Below are positions 40,568 to 49,401 of a DNA stretch of 64,000 nt, piece after piece. Within the stretch, counting starts at the first letter, position 1, and each line of letters starts with the position of its first letter. The DNA is from Glycomyces harbinensis (GTDB taxonomy: Bacteria > Actinomycetota > Actinomycetes > Mycobacteriales > Micromonosporaceae). A program made the position numbers and the translations under genes. The DNA lies in contig NZ_FNAD01000004.1 in NCBI RefSeq assembly GCF_900101745.1, positions 186,001 through 250,000 on the forward strand, given 5' to 3'. The notes beneath the pieces were generated by a model, which had not been told where the DNA came from, did no database searches, and was given only the letters and a program-made list of their open reading frames with translations.

Positions 40568-43500
40568 ATGACGCAAGTCGGACAACGGAAGCGGTCGCGC
40601 CTGGCGGCCCTGGCCGCCGCGCTCGCCACCGGACTCGGGGCGGTCGCGCTGCCCCCGCAGGCCGCCCAGGCCGCCGAATACGACGACCTCCTCACCGACA
40701 ACCTGGTGGCGATCAACGAGACGGTCTCGGACGCCGGTTTCGTCCACCCCGGCGTGGGCCTCTCCGCCGGCGACCTGCGCAGCGCCCAGGAGATGGTCCG
40801 CAGCGGCCAGGAGCCGTGGGCCTCCTACTTCGAGGCCATGACCGCCACGAGCTTCGCGTCCGAGACCTACCGCGCCTCGAACTCGAAGTCCGCCTCGCAG
40901 CCCGACGTGCCGCTCGACCCCACCTTCACCCAGGCCGGGATGCGCAACCGCGAGACCAACGACTCCTTCGGCGCCCTCACGCAGTCGCTCATGTGGGTCA
41001 CCACCGGCGACGAGGTGTACCGCCGCAACGCGATCCAAGCGCTGCGAACCTGGTCCAACATGGACCCGACGCGCTACGTGTACTTCGCGGACGCGCACAT
41101 CCACACCGGGCACCCGCTCTACCAGTTCCTCATGGCCGCCGAGATCATCCGCGCCACCGAACCGATCGAGGACGACTCGCCCGGCGAGTACGACGGCTAC
41201 GACGTCGCCTGGAGCGCCGAGGACGACGAGAAGCTGCTCGCCAACTTCGCGAACCCCGTGGTGGAGACGTTCCTGTTCTCCAACGAGCGCTGGATGAACC
41301 AGCACAACTTCGGCCTGTTCGGGCGCATCGCGACCGCGATCTACGCCGACGACGCCGAGGGCTACGCCACGGGCGTCGAGTGGTTCACCGTGAACTCGGG
41401 CGACACCGCCTACGACAACGGCGCGATGGCCCCGCAGATGCCGCTCATCGACGCGGACGACCCGCTCAACCCCTACGGCGAGTCGTTCGTGCAGGTCCGC
41501 GAGATGGGCCGCGACCAGGCGCACGGCGAATGCAACATCGACAACTACACCGGCCTCGCCCGGATGCTCGAAGTCCAGGGCACCGAAGTGGACCCCGTCG
41601 ACGGCACCGTCTCGACCGACGACGACGCCGTCAGCTCCTACGACTTCCTCGACCAGCGGCTCCTCGACGGAGCGAACGCGTTCTGGGGCTTCATGATGGG
41701 CGCCCCCACGCCGTGGATCGACGAAGAGGGCCAGAGCAACACCATCGCCCAGGCCTACCGGGGCCGGATCTTCAACCCGGTCAACGAGCTGTACTACGAG
41801 TACGCGCTCGAGCGCGGCGTGGACGTCGATGCCGAAGCGCCCCATGTCGCCGAGCTCGCCTCGCGCATGGACGGCCCCTACTACTGGTACGGGACCGGCA
41901 CCGCGAACTTCTGGGCCCCAGGGGACAAGAACCCCGAGTACTGGGTCGCGTTCCCGGCCGAACTGGCCGGCACCGCCCCGAACCCGCAGCCCGAGGACGC
42001 CTCGCTCAGCTTCGCGAACGCGGGGCTGGCCCTCGACGAGGACACCGAGCTGGTGACCGAGGACGGCGCGACCTTCGCGCGGGCGACGCTCTCCGAAGAC
42101 GGCACGACCAGCGTCGTCAGCCGCATGATGTACGCCGCGAACGCCCGGATCGGCCTCAAGTTCCGCAGCGACGGCCCCGCGGACCTCGAAGTGCTCTACA
42201 AGGAGGAGGCGAGCGGCCTCAATCCCGACGAAGCCGAGACCAGAACCCTTGCGGCGCTGGAACTCCCGGATACCGGCGGTGAATGGCGCTACATCACCTA
42301 CCCGGCCGCCGGCCAGAACGTCAACTTCTACCGCCTCACCGGCGAGGACGGCACCACCGTCGACCTCGACAGCGTGATCCTCTCGGGCGCCACGGACCTC
42401 ACTGCCCCGCAGTTCAACTCCACTGAGGACCGGTATTACCTGACCAAGGGCGTCGGCGCCTCGATCGACCTGTCCGCGACCGACACCGACGGCACCGTGA
42501 CCTACACGGCCGACGACCTGCCGAGGGGCGCGTCCTTCGACACCGCCACCGGCGAGCTCACCTGGAAGCCGGGCGCCAAGGACAAGGGCCGCCACGAGAT
42601 CCAGATCGTCGCCGACGACGGCACCGCGGTCGCCGCCCACACCGTCGAACTCGTGGTGTCCCCCAACAGGAAGGGCACCGTCGACGCCGCCGTCAAGGAC
42701 GGCGTGGACCGGCGCGCGGAGTACACCGCCGTCACCGAGGAACCGTACGAGGCGGCACTCGACGAGGCGAAGGACGCCGCGAGGCACGGCTCCGACGACG
42801 AGTTCGCGGCCGCCCTCGACCTTCTCATCGCGGCGATCGACGCCCTCGAACTGCTCAACCCCGAACTCGGCGACGACTCGTTCGACTACACGGGCGCGGT
42901 CGCCCCGGTCGGCATCACCACGGGCGCCTTGAGCGCACTCGCGGACGGCGACAACACCTCGCACACCGGCGACCTCCGCACCGGCTCGTTCATCCTCGAC
43001 TTCGGCCCCCAGTACCGGATCACGGCCGAGGCGTTCGGCTTCCAGGCCCGGTCCCTGTTCGGGAACCGCTCCGAAGGGACGAACGCGTACGGCTCGAACG
43101 ACGGCATCACCTGGGACCTGCTGACCGAGCGGGCCACCGCGAACGACCCGGACATGGAGACGATCGACGTGGTGCGCGAGCACGACGACGACGAGTACCG
43201 CTACCTGAAGGTCCAGCTCGACGAGCCGGGCATCCCGACCGACCCGGCCTACCCGGGCATCTGGTCGATCGGCGAGATCCGGATCTTCGGCGAACGCAGC
43301 GAGGTCGCGGGCGCGATCACCTCGGTATCGGTGACTTCCCCGGACGCCTTGGCAGGCAGGGTGACCGAAGGCGACAACGTCACGGTGAACTTCGCCAGCG
43401 CCACCCCGATCAGCGAAGTCGCGGTCTCCATCGGGGGCCAGAGCATCGAGGCCGTAAGCGAAGACGACCTGACCTGGACGGCCACCGGCGAACTCGCCGA

Positions 43501-44035
43501 CCTCACCGGCTCCGGCCTGCTCGACGTGGCGATCGACCACACCACCGAGGACGGCGAGGAGGCGGCGACGATCCACGGCTCGACCGACGGGACCTACCTA
43601 TACGGCGCAGACGAGAGCGACCTCATCGACCTATCCGGCGCCCAAGTGATCAAGCTCGACGGAACGGAAGACCCCACCAAGGCGACCCACGCGGCGGCAA
43701 TGCTCGACGGCAACGCCGCGACCTTCAGCGACGTCCCGGCCGTGGACGGCGAGTTCTACCTGATCTGGGACTTCGGCGAAGACGCGGCGATCACCGTGAA
43801 CAGAGCCGACTTCCTGGCACGCCAGGACAACAACGGCATGACAAGAATGGCCGACCTGGTACTGGAGGGCTCGAACGACCTGGAGCACTGGACCAGGTTT
43901 ACCGACCCGACGACGAAAACCCTCGCATGGCAGGAACTCCCGGCGACCGACGACGGAAGCTACCGCTACCTGCGACTGACCAACGGCGCCTTGATAGACG
44001 TGGCAGAACTGCGCCTCTACGGCAACGGGGGATAG
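40568..44035 (+). CDS. Large secreted polysaccharide-lyase-like multidomain protein
   Basis: A 1155-residue exported protein. The signal peptide is about residues 1-36 (ending PPQAAQAA). Residues about 45-480 look like an alginate-lyase-type alpha/alpha barrel, with RNRETNDSFGALTQSLMWVTTGDEVYRRNAIQALRTWS, HIHTGHPLYQFLMAAEIIRAT and ERWMNQHNFGLFGRIATAIY. Later parts are a beta-sandwich (about 490-620), a putative Ig domain with DDLPRGASFDTATGELTWKPG, a FIVAR-like helical segment, and two F5/8-C-like domains near the end. ATG 40568 has AAAGGA upstream. It diverges from the LplABC importer, so it likely releases the oligosaccharides imported. The glycan is unknown. Confidence 0.82.
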   Translation: MTQVGQRKRSRLAALAAALATGLGAVALPPQAAQAAEYDDLLTDNLVAINETVSDAGFVHPGVGLSAGDLRSAQEMVRSGQEPWASYFEAMTATSFASETYRASNSKSASQPDVPLDPTFTQAGMRNRETNDSFGALTQSLMWVTTGDEVYRRNAIQALRTWSNMDPTRYVYFADAHIHTGHPLYQFLMAAEIIRATEPIEDDSPGEYDGYDVAWSAEDDEKLLANFANPVVETFLFSNERWMNQHNFGLFGRIATAIYADDAEGYATGVEWFTVNSGDTAYDNGAMAPQMPLIDADDPLNPYGESFVQVREMGRDQAHGECNIDNYTGLARMLEVQGTEVDPVDGTVSTDDDAVSSYDFLDQRLLDGANAFWGFMMGAPTPWIDEEGQSNTIAQAYRGRIFNPVNELYYEYALERGVDVDAEAPHVAELASRMDGPYYWYGTGTANFWAPGDKNPEYWVAFPAELAGTAPNPQPEDASLSFANAGLALDEDTELVTEDGATFARATLSEDGTTSVVSRMMYAANARIGLKFRSDGPADLEVLYKEEASGLNPDEAETRTLAALELPDTGGEWRYITYPAAGQNVNFYRLTGEDGTTVDLDSVILSGATDLTAPQFNSTEDRYYLTKGVGASIDLSATDTDGTVTYTADDLPRGASFDTATGELTWKPGAKDKGRHEIQIVADDGTAVAAHTVELVVSPNRKGTVDAAVKDGVDRRAEYTAVTEEPYEAALDEAKDAARHGSDDEFAAALDLLIAAIDALELLNPELGDDSFDYTGAVAPVGITTGALSALADGDNTSHTGDLRTGSFILDFGPQYRITAEAFGFQARSLFGNRSEGTNAYGSNDGITWDLLTERATANDPDMETIDVVREHDDDEYRYLKVQLDEPGIPTDPAYPGIWSIGEIRIFGERSEVAGAITSVSVTSPDALAGRVTEGDNVTVNFASATPISEVAVSIGGQSIEAVSEDDLTWTATGELADLTGSGLLDVAIDHTTEDGEEAATIHGSTDGTYLYGADESDLIDLSGAQVIKLDGTEDPTKATHAAAMLDGNAATFSDVPAVDGEFYLIWDFGEDAAITVNRADFLARQDNNGMTRMADLVLEGSNDLEHWTRFTDPTTKTLAWQELPATDDGSYRYLRLTNGALIDVAELRLYGNGG

Positions 44036-44048
44036 TTTCCGGCAAAGA

Positions 44049-44078
44049 GGGCCCCAGTCGCGAAAGCGACTGGGGCCC
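44049..44078 (+). terminator. Strong hairpin terminator with GAAA tetraloop
   Basis: GGGCCCCAGTCGC (44049-44061) pairs perfectly with 44066-44078 around GAAA, followed by TT. It ends the lyase-like gene. Confidence 0.85.
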
Positions 44079-44223
44079 TTGTCCAATCGCTCGGCGGTTC
44101 GCGATCGGCCATGTGCGGGACATCAAGGCCATGTAGACATGAGTCACATTTTTGACGAGTCCACGTCTTCGCTGTCGCCCACTCGTTCCTCATGCGTACC
44201 TCCGGATGAAAGGAGCACCCCCT

Positions 44224-45123
44224 ATGCCGGGAGATCCCCACGAAGGGGTCATCAAGGTCCTTCAGGACGACCCGATGGCCGCCGTCTGGCTGCTCGGCCT
44301 CGCCGATGCCGACGCCCATGTCGAGACCTGCACAGACGCCGAGACCCGCGCGAACTCGGTCGGCTCCGCGGGCCTCACCGAACGCCGCGCCGATCTCGTG
44401 CTGCAGCTGACGTTCCCCGACGAGTCCGATCGCATTCTGATCTGCGAAGTGCAGAACAAATGGTCGGATGAGAAGTACTTCCGATTGCCCGGATACATGA
44501 CCAGGGCCTTCGAGGATTCCAAGCTCCCAGTCGAACTGCTGCTCATCTGCGGCAGCGACCGACTGGCACAGCGGTACGCCGAAGGAATCCATCTCGGCCG
44601 CGGCAACCGGATAGCCGTCCATGCCGTCGGCCCCTCGGGAATCCCGTCGGTGACCGAGGAGTCAAAGCTGCCGACGGTGGCCGCCGCGGTGGTCGCCGCC
44701 CTGTTCGGGAAGCCTCCCGAGCCGGACGAAGCCGATCAGTTCGCCTCGACACTCGACCGTTATCTCGGTACCATTAACCCAGGCCAAGCCGCCGATTACG
44801 TCGCGTATCTGCTCGCGGCACTGGCGACCGGGCCCGCCGCACGGCTGGAGGAGCTCATGCAGACGAAGACCAGGACCTACCACTCCGAGTACAGCGACCG
44901 CCTCCGTTCAGAAGGCCTCGAGCAGGGCCTCGAGCAAGGGCGCGAGCAAGGCCAGGTGGAGGGGCTTCGCCGTGCCCTCGTCGTTCTGCTCGAGAACACG
45001 CAGACGGGCCTCACCCCCGAACAGCGCGGGAAGATCGAGGCCTGCACCGATCTGGTACAGCTCCAGAACTGGCTCGCCAAGTTCGCCACCGACCGTTCTG
45101 CATCGGTCGTACTCGACGGTTAG
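44224..45123 (+). CDS. Rpn/PD-(D/E)XK nuclease-like family protein, copy 2
   Basis: A 299-residue protein. It has a credible nuclease core: RRADLVLQLTFPDESDRILICEVQNKWSDEKYF, that is Asp, then E-x-Q-N-K. The body is helical. Residues about 225-260 hold the charged linker EGLEQGLEQGREQGQVEG, followed by an end with DLVQLQNWLAKFATDRS. The plan is the same as the protein at 425-1387, but here the catalytic set looks intact. GAAAGGAG precedes ATG 44224. It lies between a terminator and the STAND ATPase gene. Related proteins promote RecA-independent recombination (Rpn); whether this one cuts DNA is untested. Confidence 0.75.
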   Translation: MPGDPHEGVIKVLQDDPMAAVWLLGLADADAHVETCTDAETRANSVGSAGLTERRADLVLQLTFPDESDRILICEVQNKWSDEKYFRLPGYMTRAFEDSKLPVELLLICGSDRLAQRYAEGIHLGRGNRIAVHAVGPSGIPSVTEESKLPTVAAAVVAALFGKPPEPDEADQFASTLDRYLGTINPGQAADYVAYLLAALATGPAARLEELMQTKTRTYHSEYSDRLRSEGLEQGLEQGREQGQVEGLRRALVVLLENTQTGLTPEQRGKIEACTDLVQLQNWLAKFATDRSASVVLDG

Positions 45124-45261
45124 CCGTCGTTGCCGGAAGTACGACCGACAGACGACTAGACCGAGTCGCGGCGTCGGCCTGCAACCATGGGCACGCCGCG
45201 GCTCCCTTCAGGCGGGCTCCATTGTGCGAACATGGTCGTGACGCCGACCCTGGGAGCTGCG

Positions 45262-47226
45262 ATGCCTGTTGAGCCGAATGCGTTCGCGAACCACTTCGAC
45301 CGCTCGCAGATCCACAACCTCATCCAGGCCAACACCCTCAACATGGCGGCGCCCCGCCCCGACCGGCCCCAGGAGGGTCCGCCGCTGCCCCGGCACTGGG
45401 TCGACCGCGACGACGACCTCGGGCTCATCGGCTCTCACCTGACCGCCGAGAACGGCGTCCCGGTCGTCGTGACCGGCCCCGCCGGGGTCGGGAAGTCCTC
45501 GCTCGCCGCCATGCTCGCGGCGCTCCTGAGCGAACGCTTCCCCGACGGCCAGCTCTACGTCGACCTCGGCGCCGACGACCCGCTCACCGCCATGCGCTCG
45601 GTCCTGTTCCGTCTGGGCGTTCCCACTCCCTATATCTCCGAGAGCCTCGGCGGCATGGTGAGTCAGTATCGAACCGCCACAAGGGACAAAGCACTCCTCG
45701 TCATCGTCGACGAGGCCCCGAGCCGCGAAGCCGGGACGCTGTTCGCACCCGCCTCCCCGACCGCCGGGTTCCTCCTGACCGGACACGTCTGGCCCGAGGA
45801 CGTCGACGTCGTCCGCCACGAGATGCGCGACCTGGCCGCACCCCACAGCGCGGCGCTCCTCGCCGGGATCTGCCCCGAACTCACCGAGGCCGAAGCGGCC
45901 CAGTACGTCGCCGAACTCGCCTGGAGCCCTGCGAAGGTCCGCGCACTCGCGGGATTCATCCGCGCCCTCGGCCGCGCCGAGGCCGCACTGCCGTCCGGCC
46001 GCCGGGCCGTCACCGAGTACTCGACCGACGAACTCATCACCGCCACCGGCCAGATGCTGAGCCCTTCCGCGGCCTGGCTCCACCGGCTCCTCTCGCATCT
46101 GCCCGGCGACGACTTCGACGCGGCGCTGCTGCCCGCCGTCGACGCCGCCGAGGCGTTCGGCGAACTCGTCGACGCCCAGCTCGCTAGCCCCGTCAGCCCT
46201 GGCCGCTACCGGCTCGAAGGCCGAACCTCCGCGACTGGACTGCCGATCGAGCTCGCGCACGCCATGCGCGCCGTCGTCTCCTGGTACCGCGCACGGGCCC
46301 AGCGCGCCGACTGGGAGGTGATGGGCGGACGCCTCCGCCTGGCCGGCGTCGACGGCAGGCCCGAATTCGCGACGCTCCGACCCGACGCCGCCCGGCCCTT
46401 CGGCGAGCACGAAGGCCTGCCCTGGCTGCGCGCCAACCACAAGACGCTCGCCGGGCTCGTGCGCCTCGCCGCCGTCGCCGGCTGGGGCGACGAGTCGTGG
46501 GCACTCGCCGAAGCACTCTGGGCGCTGTACACCAACACGCCCCTCCCCGAAGAGGCCGTCGACTGCTACCGGGCCGCCGCCGAGGCCGCGACCGAACCGA
46601 TCCCCAAGGCCCGCATGCTGATCTGCCTCGGACGCAGGCTCATCGACGTCCAGGGCCACACCGAGGCGGAAGCCGCACTCGAAGCGGCCCTCGCCGCAGC
46701 CCGGGAGGCGGGTGGCGATCTCGGCGACACCCTCGTCTGCTCGGCCCTGGAGCAGCTCGGCTGGCTGCACTACCGCCGAGAACGCTGGGACGCCGCGGAA
46801 GACGCCTACCGCTCCAGCCTCCGACTCGCCGAGCGGCTCGGCCGCAACCGATCGCAGGCCCTGCTGCACAAGCTCATCGGATTCGTCCACCGCGACACCG
46901 AACGATTCGAGGAAGCCCGAAGGGACTTCGCGGCGTCGCTGCCGAGATTCGAGCGCGAGGACGACCAGCGGAACCTCGCCGTCGTCCGCTTCGAACTCGC
47001 CGCGCTCGCGATCCGCGCCGGCGACCTGAACGCCGCCACCGCCGCGGAGGCCGCGATCGCGACCATGCGCCGCCGCGGCCTCGACCGTGCCGCCGCCGAG
47101 GCGATGGAGCGCCTAGGCCTCCTCCTCGACGGCGCGGACGGTCGGCGCTGGCTCGAAGCGGCCCTGGAGATGTTCGATCGCTTCGGCGGTCCCGACGCCG
47201 ACCGGGTCCGTGGACTGCTCGTCTAG
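45262..47226 (+). CDS. STAND/NB-ARC ATPase with TPR repeats
   Basis: A 654-residue protein. Residues 1-40 hold NHFDRSQIHNLIQANTLNM, an N-terminal adaptor-like segment of the kind used to recruit effectors. The NB-ARC-like core has the P-loop VVVTGPAGVGKSSLAAMLAAL (about residue 75), Walker B KALLVIVDEAP and FLLTGHVWP. A winged-helix part follows, then TPR-like repeats from about residue 410 (ARMLICLGRRLIDVQGHTEAEAALEAALAAAREAG and following units with LGWLHYRRERWDAAEDAYRSSLRLAERLG). GGGAG precedes ATG 45262. Such proteins act as signal-controlled switches in immunity or regulation. The 3' end overlaps the convergent gene by 114 bp. Confidence 0.88.
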   Translation: MPVEPNAFANHFDRSQIHNLIQANTLNMAAPRPDRPQEGPPLPRHWVDRDDDLGLIGSHLTAENGVPVVVTGPAGVGKSSLAAMLAALLSERFPDGQLYVDLGADDPLTAMRSVLFRLGVPTPYISESLGGMVSQYRTATRDKALLVIVDEAPSREAGTLFAPASPTAGFLLTGHVWPEDVDVVRHEMRDLAAPHSAALLAGICPELTEAEAAQYVAELAWSPAKVRALAGFIRALGRAEAALPSGRRAVTEYSTDELITATGQMLSPSAAWLHRLLSHLPGDDFDAALLPAVDAAEAFGELVDAQLASPVSPGRYRLEGRTSATGLPIELAHAMRAVVSWYRARAQRADWEVMGGRLRLAGVDGRPEFATLRPDAARPFGEHEGLPWLRANHKTLAGLVRLAAVAGWGDESWALAEALWALYTNTPLPEEAVDCYRAAAEAATEPIPKARMLICLGRRLIDVQGHTEAEAALEAALAAAREAGGDLGDTLVCSALEQLGWLHYRRERWDAAEDAYRSSLRLAERLGRNRSQALLHKLIGFVHRDTERFEEARRDFAASLPRFEREDDQRNLAVVRFELAALAIRAGDLNAATAAEAAIATMRRRGLDRAAAEAMERLGLLLDGADGRRWLEAALEMFDRFGGPDADRVRGLLV

Positions 47227-48717
47227 CAGCGAAAGCAGCACCGACGGGATCAGATCGAGCTGGCCGCGTTCGGCCCTCACGCGCAGGAGGCGGCCGTCGC
47301 GGGTCGCGATCACCGCCGCTGCGGTGCTCGCGGACCGCTCGGCGACGCTCGCGACCCGGCAGACCGGGAATTCGGCGAGGATGCGGCGCGCGACCACCGC
47401 CGCGTCCCCGACGGCGTCGCGGTGGTGCAACAGCACGTTCGCAGCGGCCTTGAGGCGGCCGTCCCGGGTCGCGAGATCGGCGACGAGGTGGCCCTCGCGG
47501 CGGTCCGAGGAACCGGCCGGAACCGAGACCGGATACCGGTCCCAGCTCCCGTCCGGACGCGGCGAGAAACGCCACGACGTGGCCCGTCCGTGCTCGGGCA
47601 CCATCGCCGGAACGGGGATCGGCTGCGGCGCGACGAGCTTCAGCGGCGTTGAACCGAGCAGGCCGTGAACGACCGCCGACAGGCGCGCCGAGGGACCGGG
47701 TTCGGGCTCCGCCAGCGCCTCCGAGAAGTCGAACGCGAGCGCTCCATCCGCAATGGACCGTCGCAGCTGCGGCGCGGCCGGCGCGGCGTGGTCGAACCGA
47801 GGTGCGGACCTCCCGAAGCGCGCCAGTGGAAGCTCGGGCGGCATGTGCGCGAAGCCGAAGGCCGCCAGCAGGGTCGGCACCCCGATCGCCGCGCCGAAGA
47901 ACGTCACCGACCCGTGGTCGCCGATGAGGCAGTCGGCGGCGACGAGCGCCGCGCGCCAGCCCTCGTCGGGCGGGACCATGATGAGGCCGTTGGCGAGGTG
48001 GGGGTGCAGGAAACCGGTCGGGCGGGGCGCGTCGGCGAGTTCGTCGTTGGGGTGGGGCAGGTACGCGAGGGCGAACTCGTCCATCGGCAGCTCGTCGAGC
48101 AGTCGTTCGGGAAGCGTCCGCGAACGACTGCTCAGCGCACTTCTATCCCATGTGGATGAAAGGACGACGAGCCGTCGTCCGGGCGCGACGCCGAGTGCTT
48201 CGCGGTAGGCGCTGCGGTGGGCGACACCGGCGCGGAGGCGTTCGAAGCAGAGGTCCCCGCACACTTCGGCGTGCGGGAGGGCCTCCGGGCAGTCGACGGC
48301 GAGGCGGCGTGCGGCGGCGGGCCCGGGGAGCGCCAGGAAATCGGGGACCTCGCCGCGCGGGCCGCGGATCTGTTCGGGGGAGAGTCCGGAGACGCCGCTG
48401 AGCTCGGGCCGGAGCCGGTTGTGGCCCGCGCCGTGCGGGAGCGAGACGACGGGAGCGCCGGCCTCGTACAGGCACGGGTCGGGACTGGAGGTGACGATCA
48501 GGTCGGGACCGAGGGCGGCGGCGTCGTCCCAAGGAAGCAGGTCGATTCCGTTGCGATCGGCGAATCCCGCTGCACCGGAACCGAATCGGGAGCCCGGAAT
48601 GAGCGCGTAGACGATGCGCAGGCGCGAGTCGGCCGCGAAGAGGGGCTCGACGTCGTAGCGGAGGCGCCCGAGCGCCTGCGCGGTGCGACCGGCGAAGAGC
48701 AGAAGGCGGTCACGCAT
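47113..48717 (-). CDS. CDP-glycerol-transferase-like GT-B protein, candidate phase-variable gene
   Basis: A 534-residue protein with a two-Rossmann (GT-B) layout. The N-terminal half has LLLFAGRTAQALGRL, PDLIVTSSPDPCLYEAGAPVVSLPHGAGHN and a linker RLVVLSSTWDRSAL. The nucleotide-binding half has LVAADCLIGDHGSVTFFGAAIGVPTLLAAFG, which resembles the D-x-LItD-x-SS motif of CDP-glycerol glycerophosphotransferases. The last 150 residues are a separate domain of unknown nature. No ribosome site precedes ATG 48717. Instead ten copies of an 8-mer begin seven bases upstream. An earlier ATG at 48818 lies on the far side of the repeats and would be in frame if one unit were lost. Substrate unknown. Confidence 0.8.
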   Translation of the reverse strand: MRDRLLLFAGRTAQALGRLRYDVEPLFAADSRLRIVYALIPGSRFGSGAAGFADRNGIDLLPWDDAAALGPDLIVTSSPDPCLYEAGAPVVSLPHGAGHNRLRPELSGVSGLSPEQIRGPRGEVPDFLALPGPAAARRLAVDCPEALPHAEVCGDLCFERLRAGVAHRSAYREALGVAPGRRLVVLSSTWDRSALSSRSRTLPERLLDELPMDEFALAYLPHPNDELADAPRPTGFLHPHLANGLIMVPPDEGWRAALVAADCLIGDHGSVTFFGAAIGVPTLLAAFGFAHMPPELPLARFGRSAPRFDHAAPAAPQLRRSIADGALAFDFSEALAEPEPGPSARLSAVVHGLLGSTPLKLVAPQPIPVPAMVPEHGRATSWRFSPRPDGSWDRYPVSVPAGSSDRREGHLVADLATRDGRLKAAANVLLHHRDAVGDAAVVARRILAEFPVCRVASVAERSASTAAAVIATRDGRLLRVRAERGQLDLIPSVLLSLLDEQSTDPVGVGTAEAIEHLQGRFEPAPTVRAVEEEA

Positions 48718-48724
48718 GGCGGAC

Positions 48725-48810
48725 TCGCTGAGTCGCTGAGTCGCTGAGTCGCTGAGTCGCTGAGTCGCTGAGTCGCTGAGTCGCTGAGTCGCTGAGTCGC
48801 TGAGTCGCTG
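48725..48810 (-). repeat. Octamer microsatellite TCGCTGAG, ten units plus a part unit
   Basis: Perfect copies fill 48725-48804, with TCGCTG at 48805-48810. The array ends seven bases before the GT-B gene start on the minus strand, so it is in its leader or in its extreme 5' coding region. TAATAT on the minus strand at 48824-48819 may be the -10 element. Confidence 0.95.
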
Positions 48811-48955
48811 TCCATCATATTACCGCAGGTCAGCCCCCGATCAGCCTCATGCGACGCGTGTCGCTGCGCGCAATCGTAACCGTCCCTTCGGGCTCGGCCC
48901 CGCAGCCGTTCGCCGAACGGGCCGGCGAATCGAGCGGCGGCGTTAGCCTGGATCC

Positions 48956-49351
48956 ATGGGCATGCCGCGACTCGCACTGACCTCGATCACCGTCACCGCT
49001 CCCGACCCCCGCGCGCTCGCCGGGTTCTACTCGCGCCTGCTCGGCTTCCCCGTGACCGAAAGCGCGGGCCCCGCACCGGGCGAGCCCCCGGAAGCCGGCT
49101 GGGCCCAGGTCCGCACCGGCGGCGGCCCCACCCTCAACTTCGAGTACGAGCGCCACTGGCACGCGCCGGTCTGGCCCGCCGAACCCGATGCGCCGCACGC
49201 GACCCAGCACCTCGACATCCACGTCGACGATCTCGGCGCCGCCGTCGAGCACGCCCTCGCCCAGGGCGCGCGGCTCGCCGACCACCAGCCCCAGGACGAC
49301 GTCCGAGTCCTCTTCGACCCGGTCGGCCACCCCTTCTGCCTGTTCCTCTGA
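48956..49351 (+). CDS. VOC-family protein (glyoxalase/bleomycin-resistance fold)
   Basis: A 131-residue protein with the paired beta-alpha-beta-beta-beta units of the vicinal oxygen chelate fold. It opens LALTSITVTAPDPRALAGFYSRLLGFPV and later has HLDIHVDDLGAAVEHALAQGARLAD, ending VLFDPVGHPFCLFL. Possible metal ligands are the His in ATQHLDIHV and the Glu in NFEYERHW. TAGCCT lies six bases before the ATG, so it is probably leaderless. Function in resistance or catalysis cannot be decided. Confidence 0.9.
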   Translation: MGMPRLALTSITVTAPDPRALAGFYSRLLGFPVTESAGPAPGEPPEAGWAQVRTGGGPTLNFEYERHWHAPVWPAEPDAPHATQHLDIHVDDLGAAVEHALAQGARLADHQPQDDVRVLFDPVGHPFCLFL

Positions 49352-49401
49352 CCCGCGCCGAGCCCGGGTCGCCACGACCGGTGTTCGGATAGCATCGGTC
49401 C

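Noticed and set aside
48498-48977. A separate 159-codon minus-strand gene through the octamer array
   Set aside because: Past the array it is out of frame with the GT-B gene and its product is a shadow. It matters only as the current off-frame of the possible switch.
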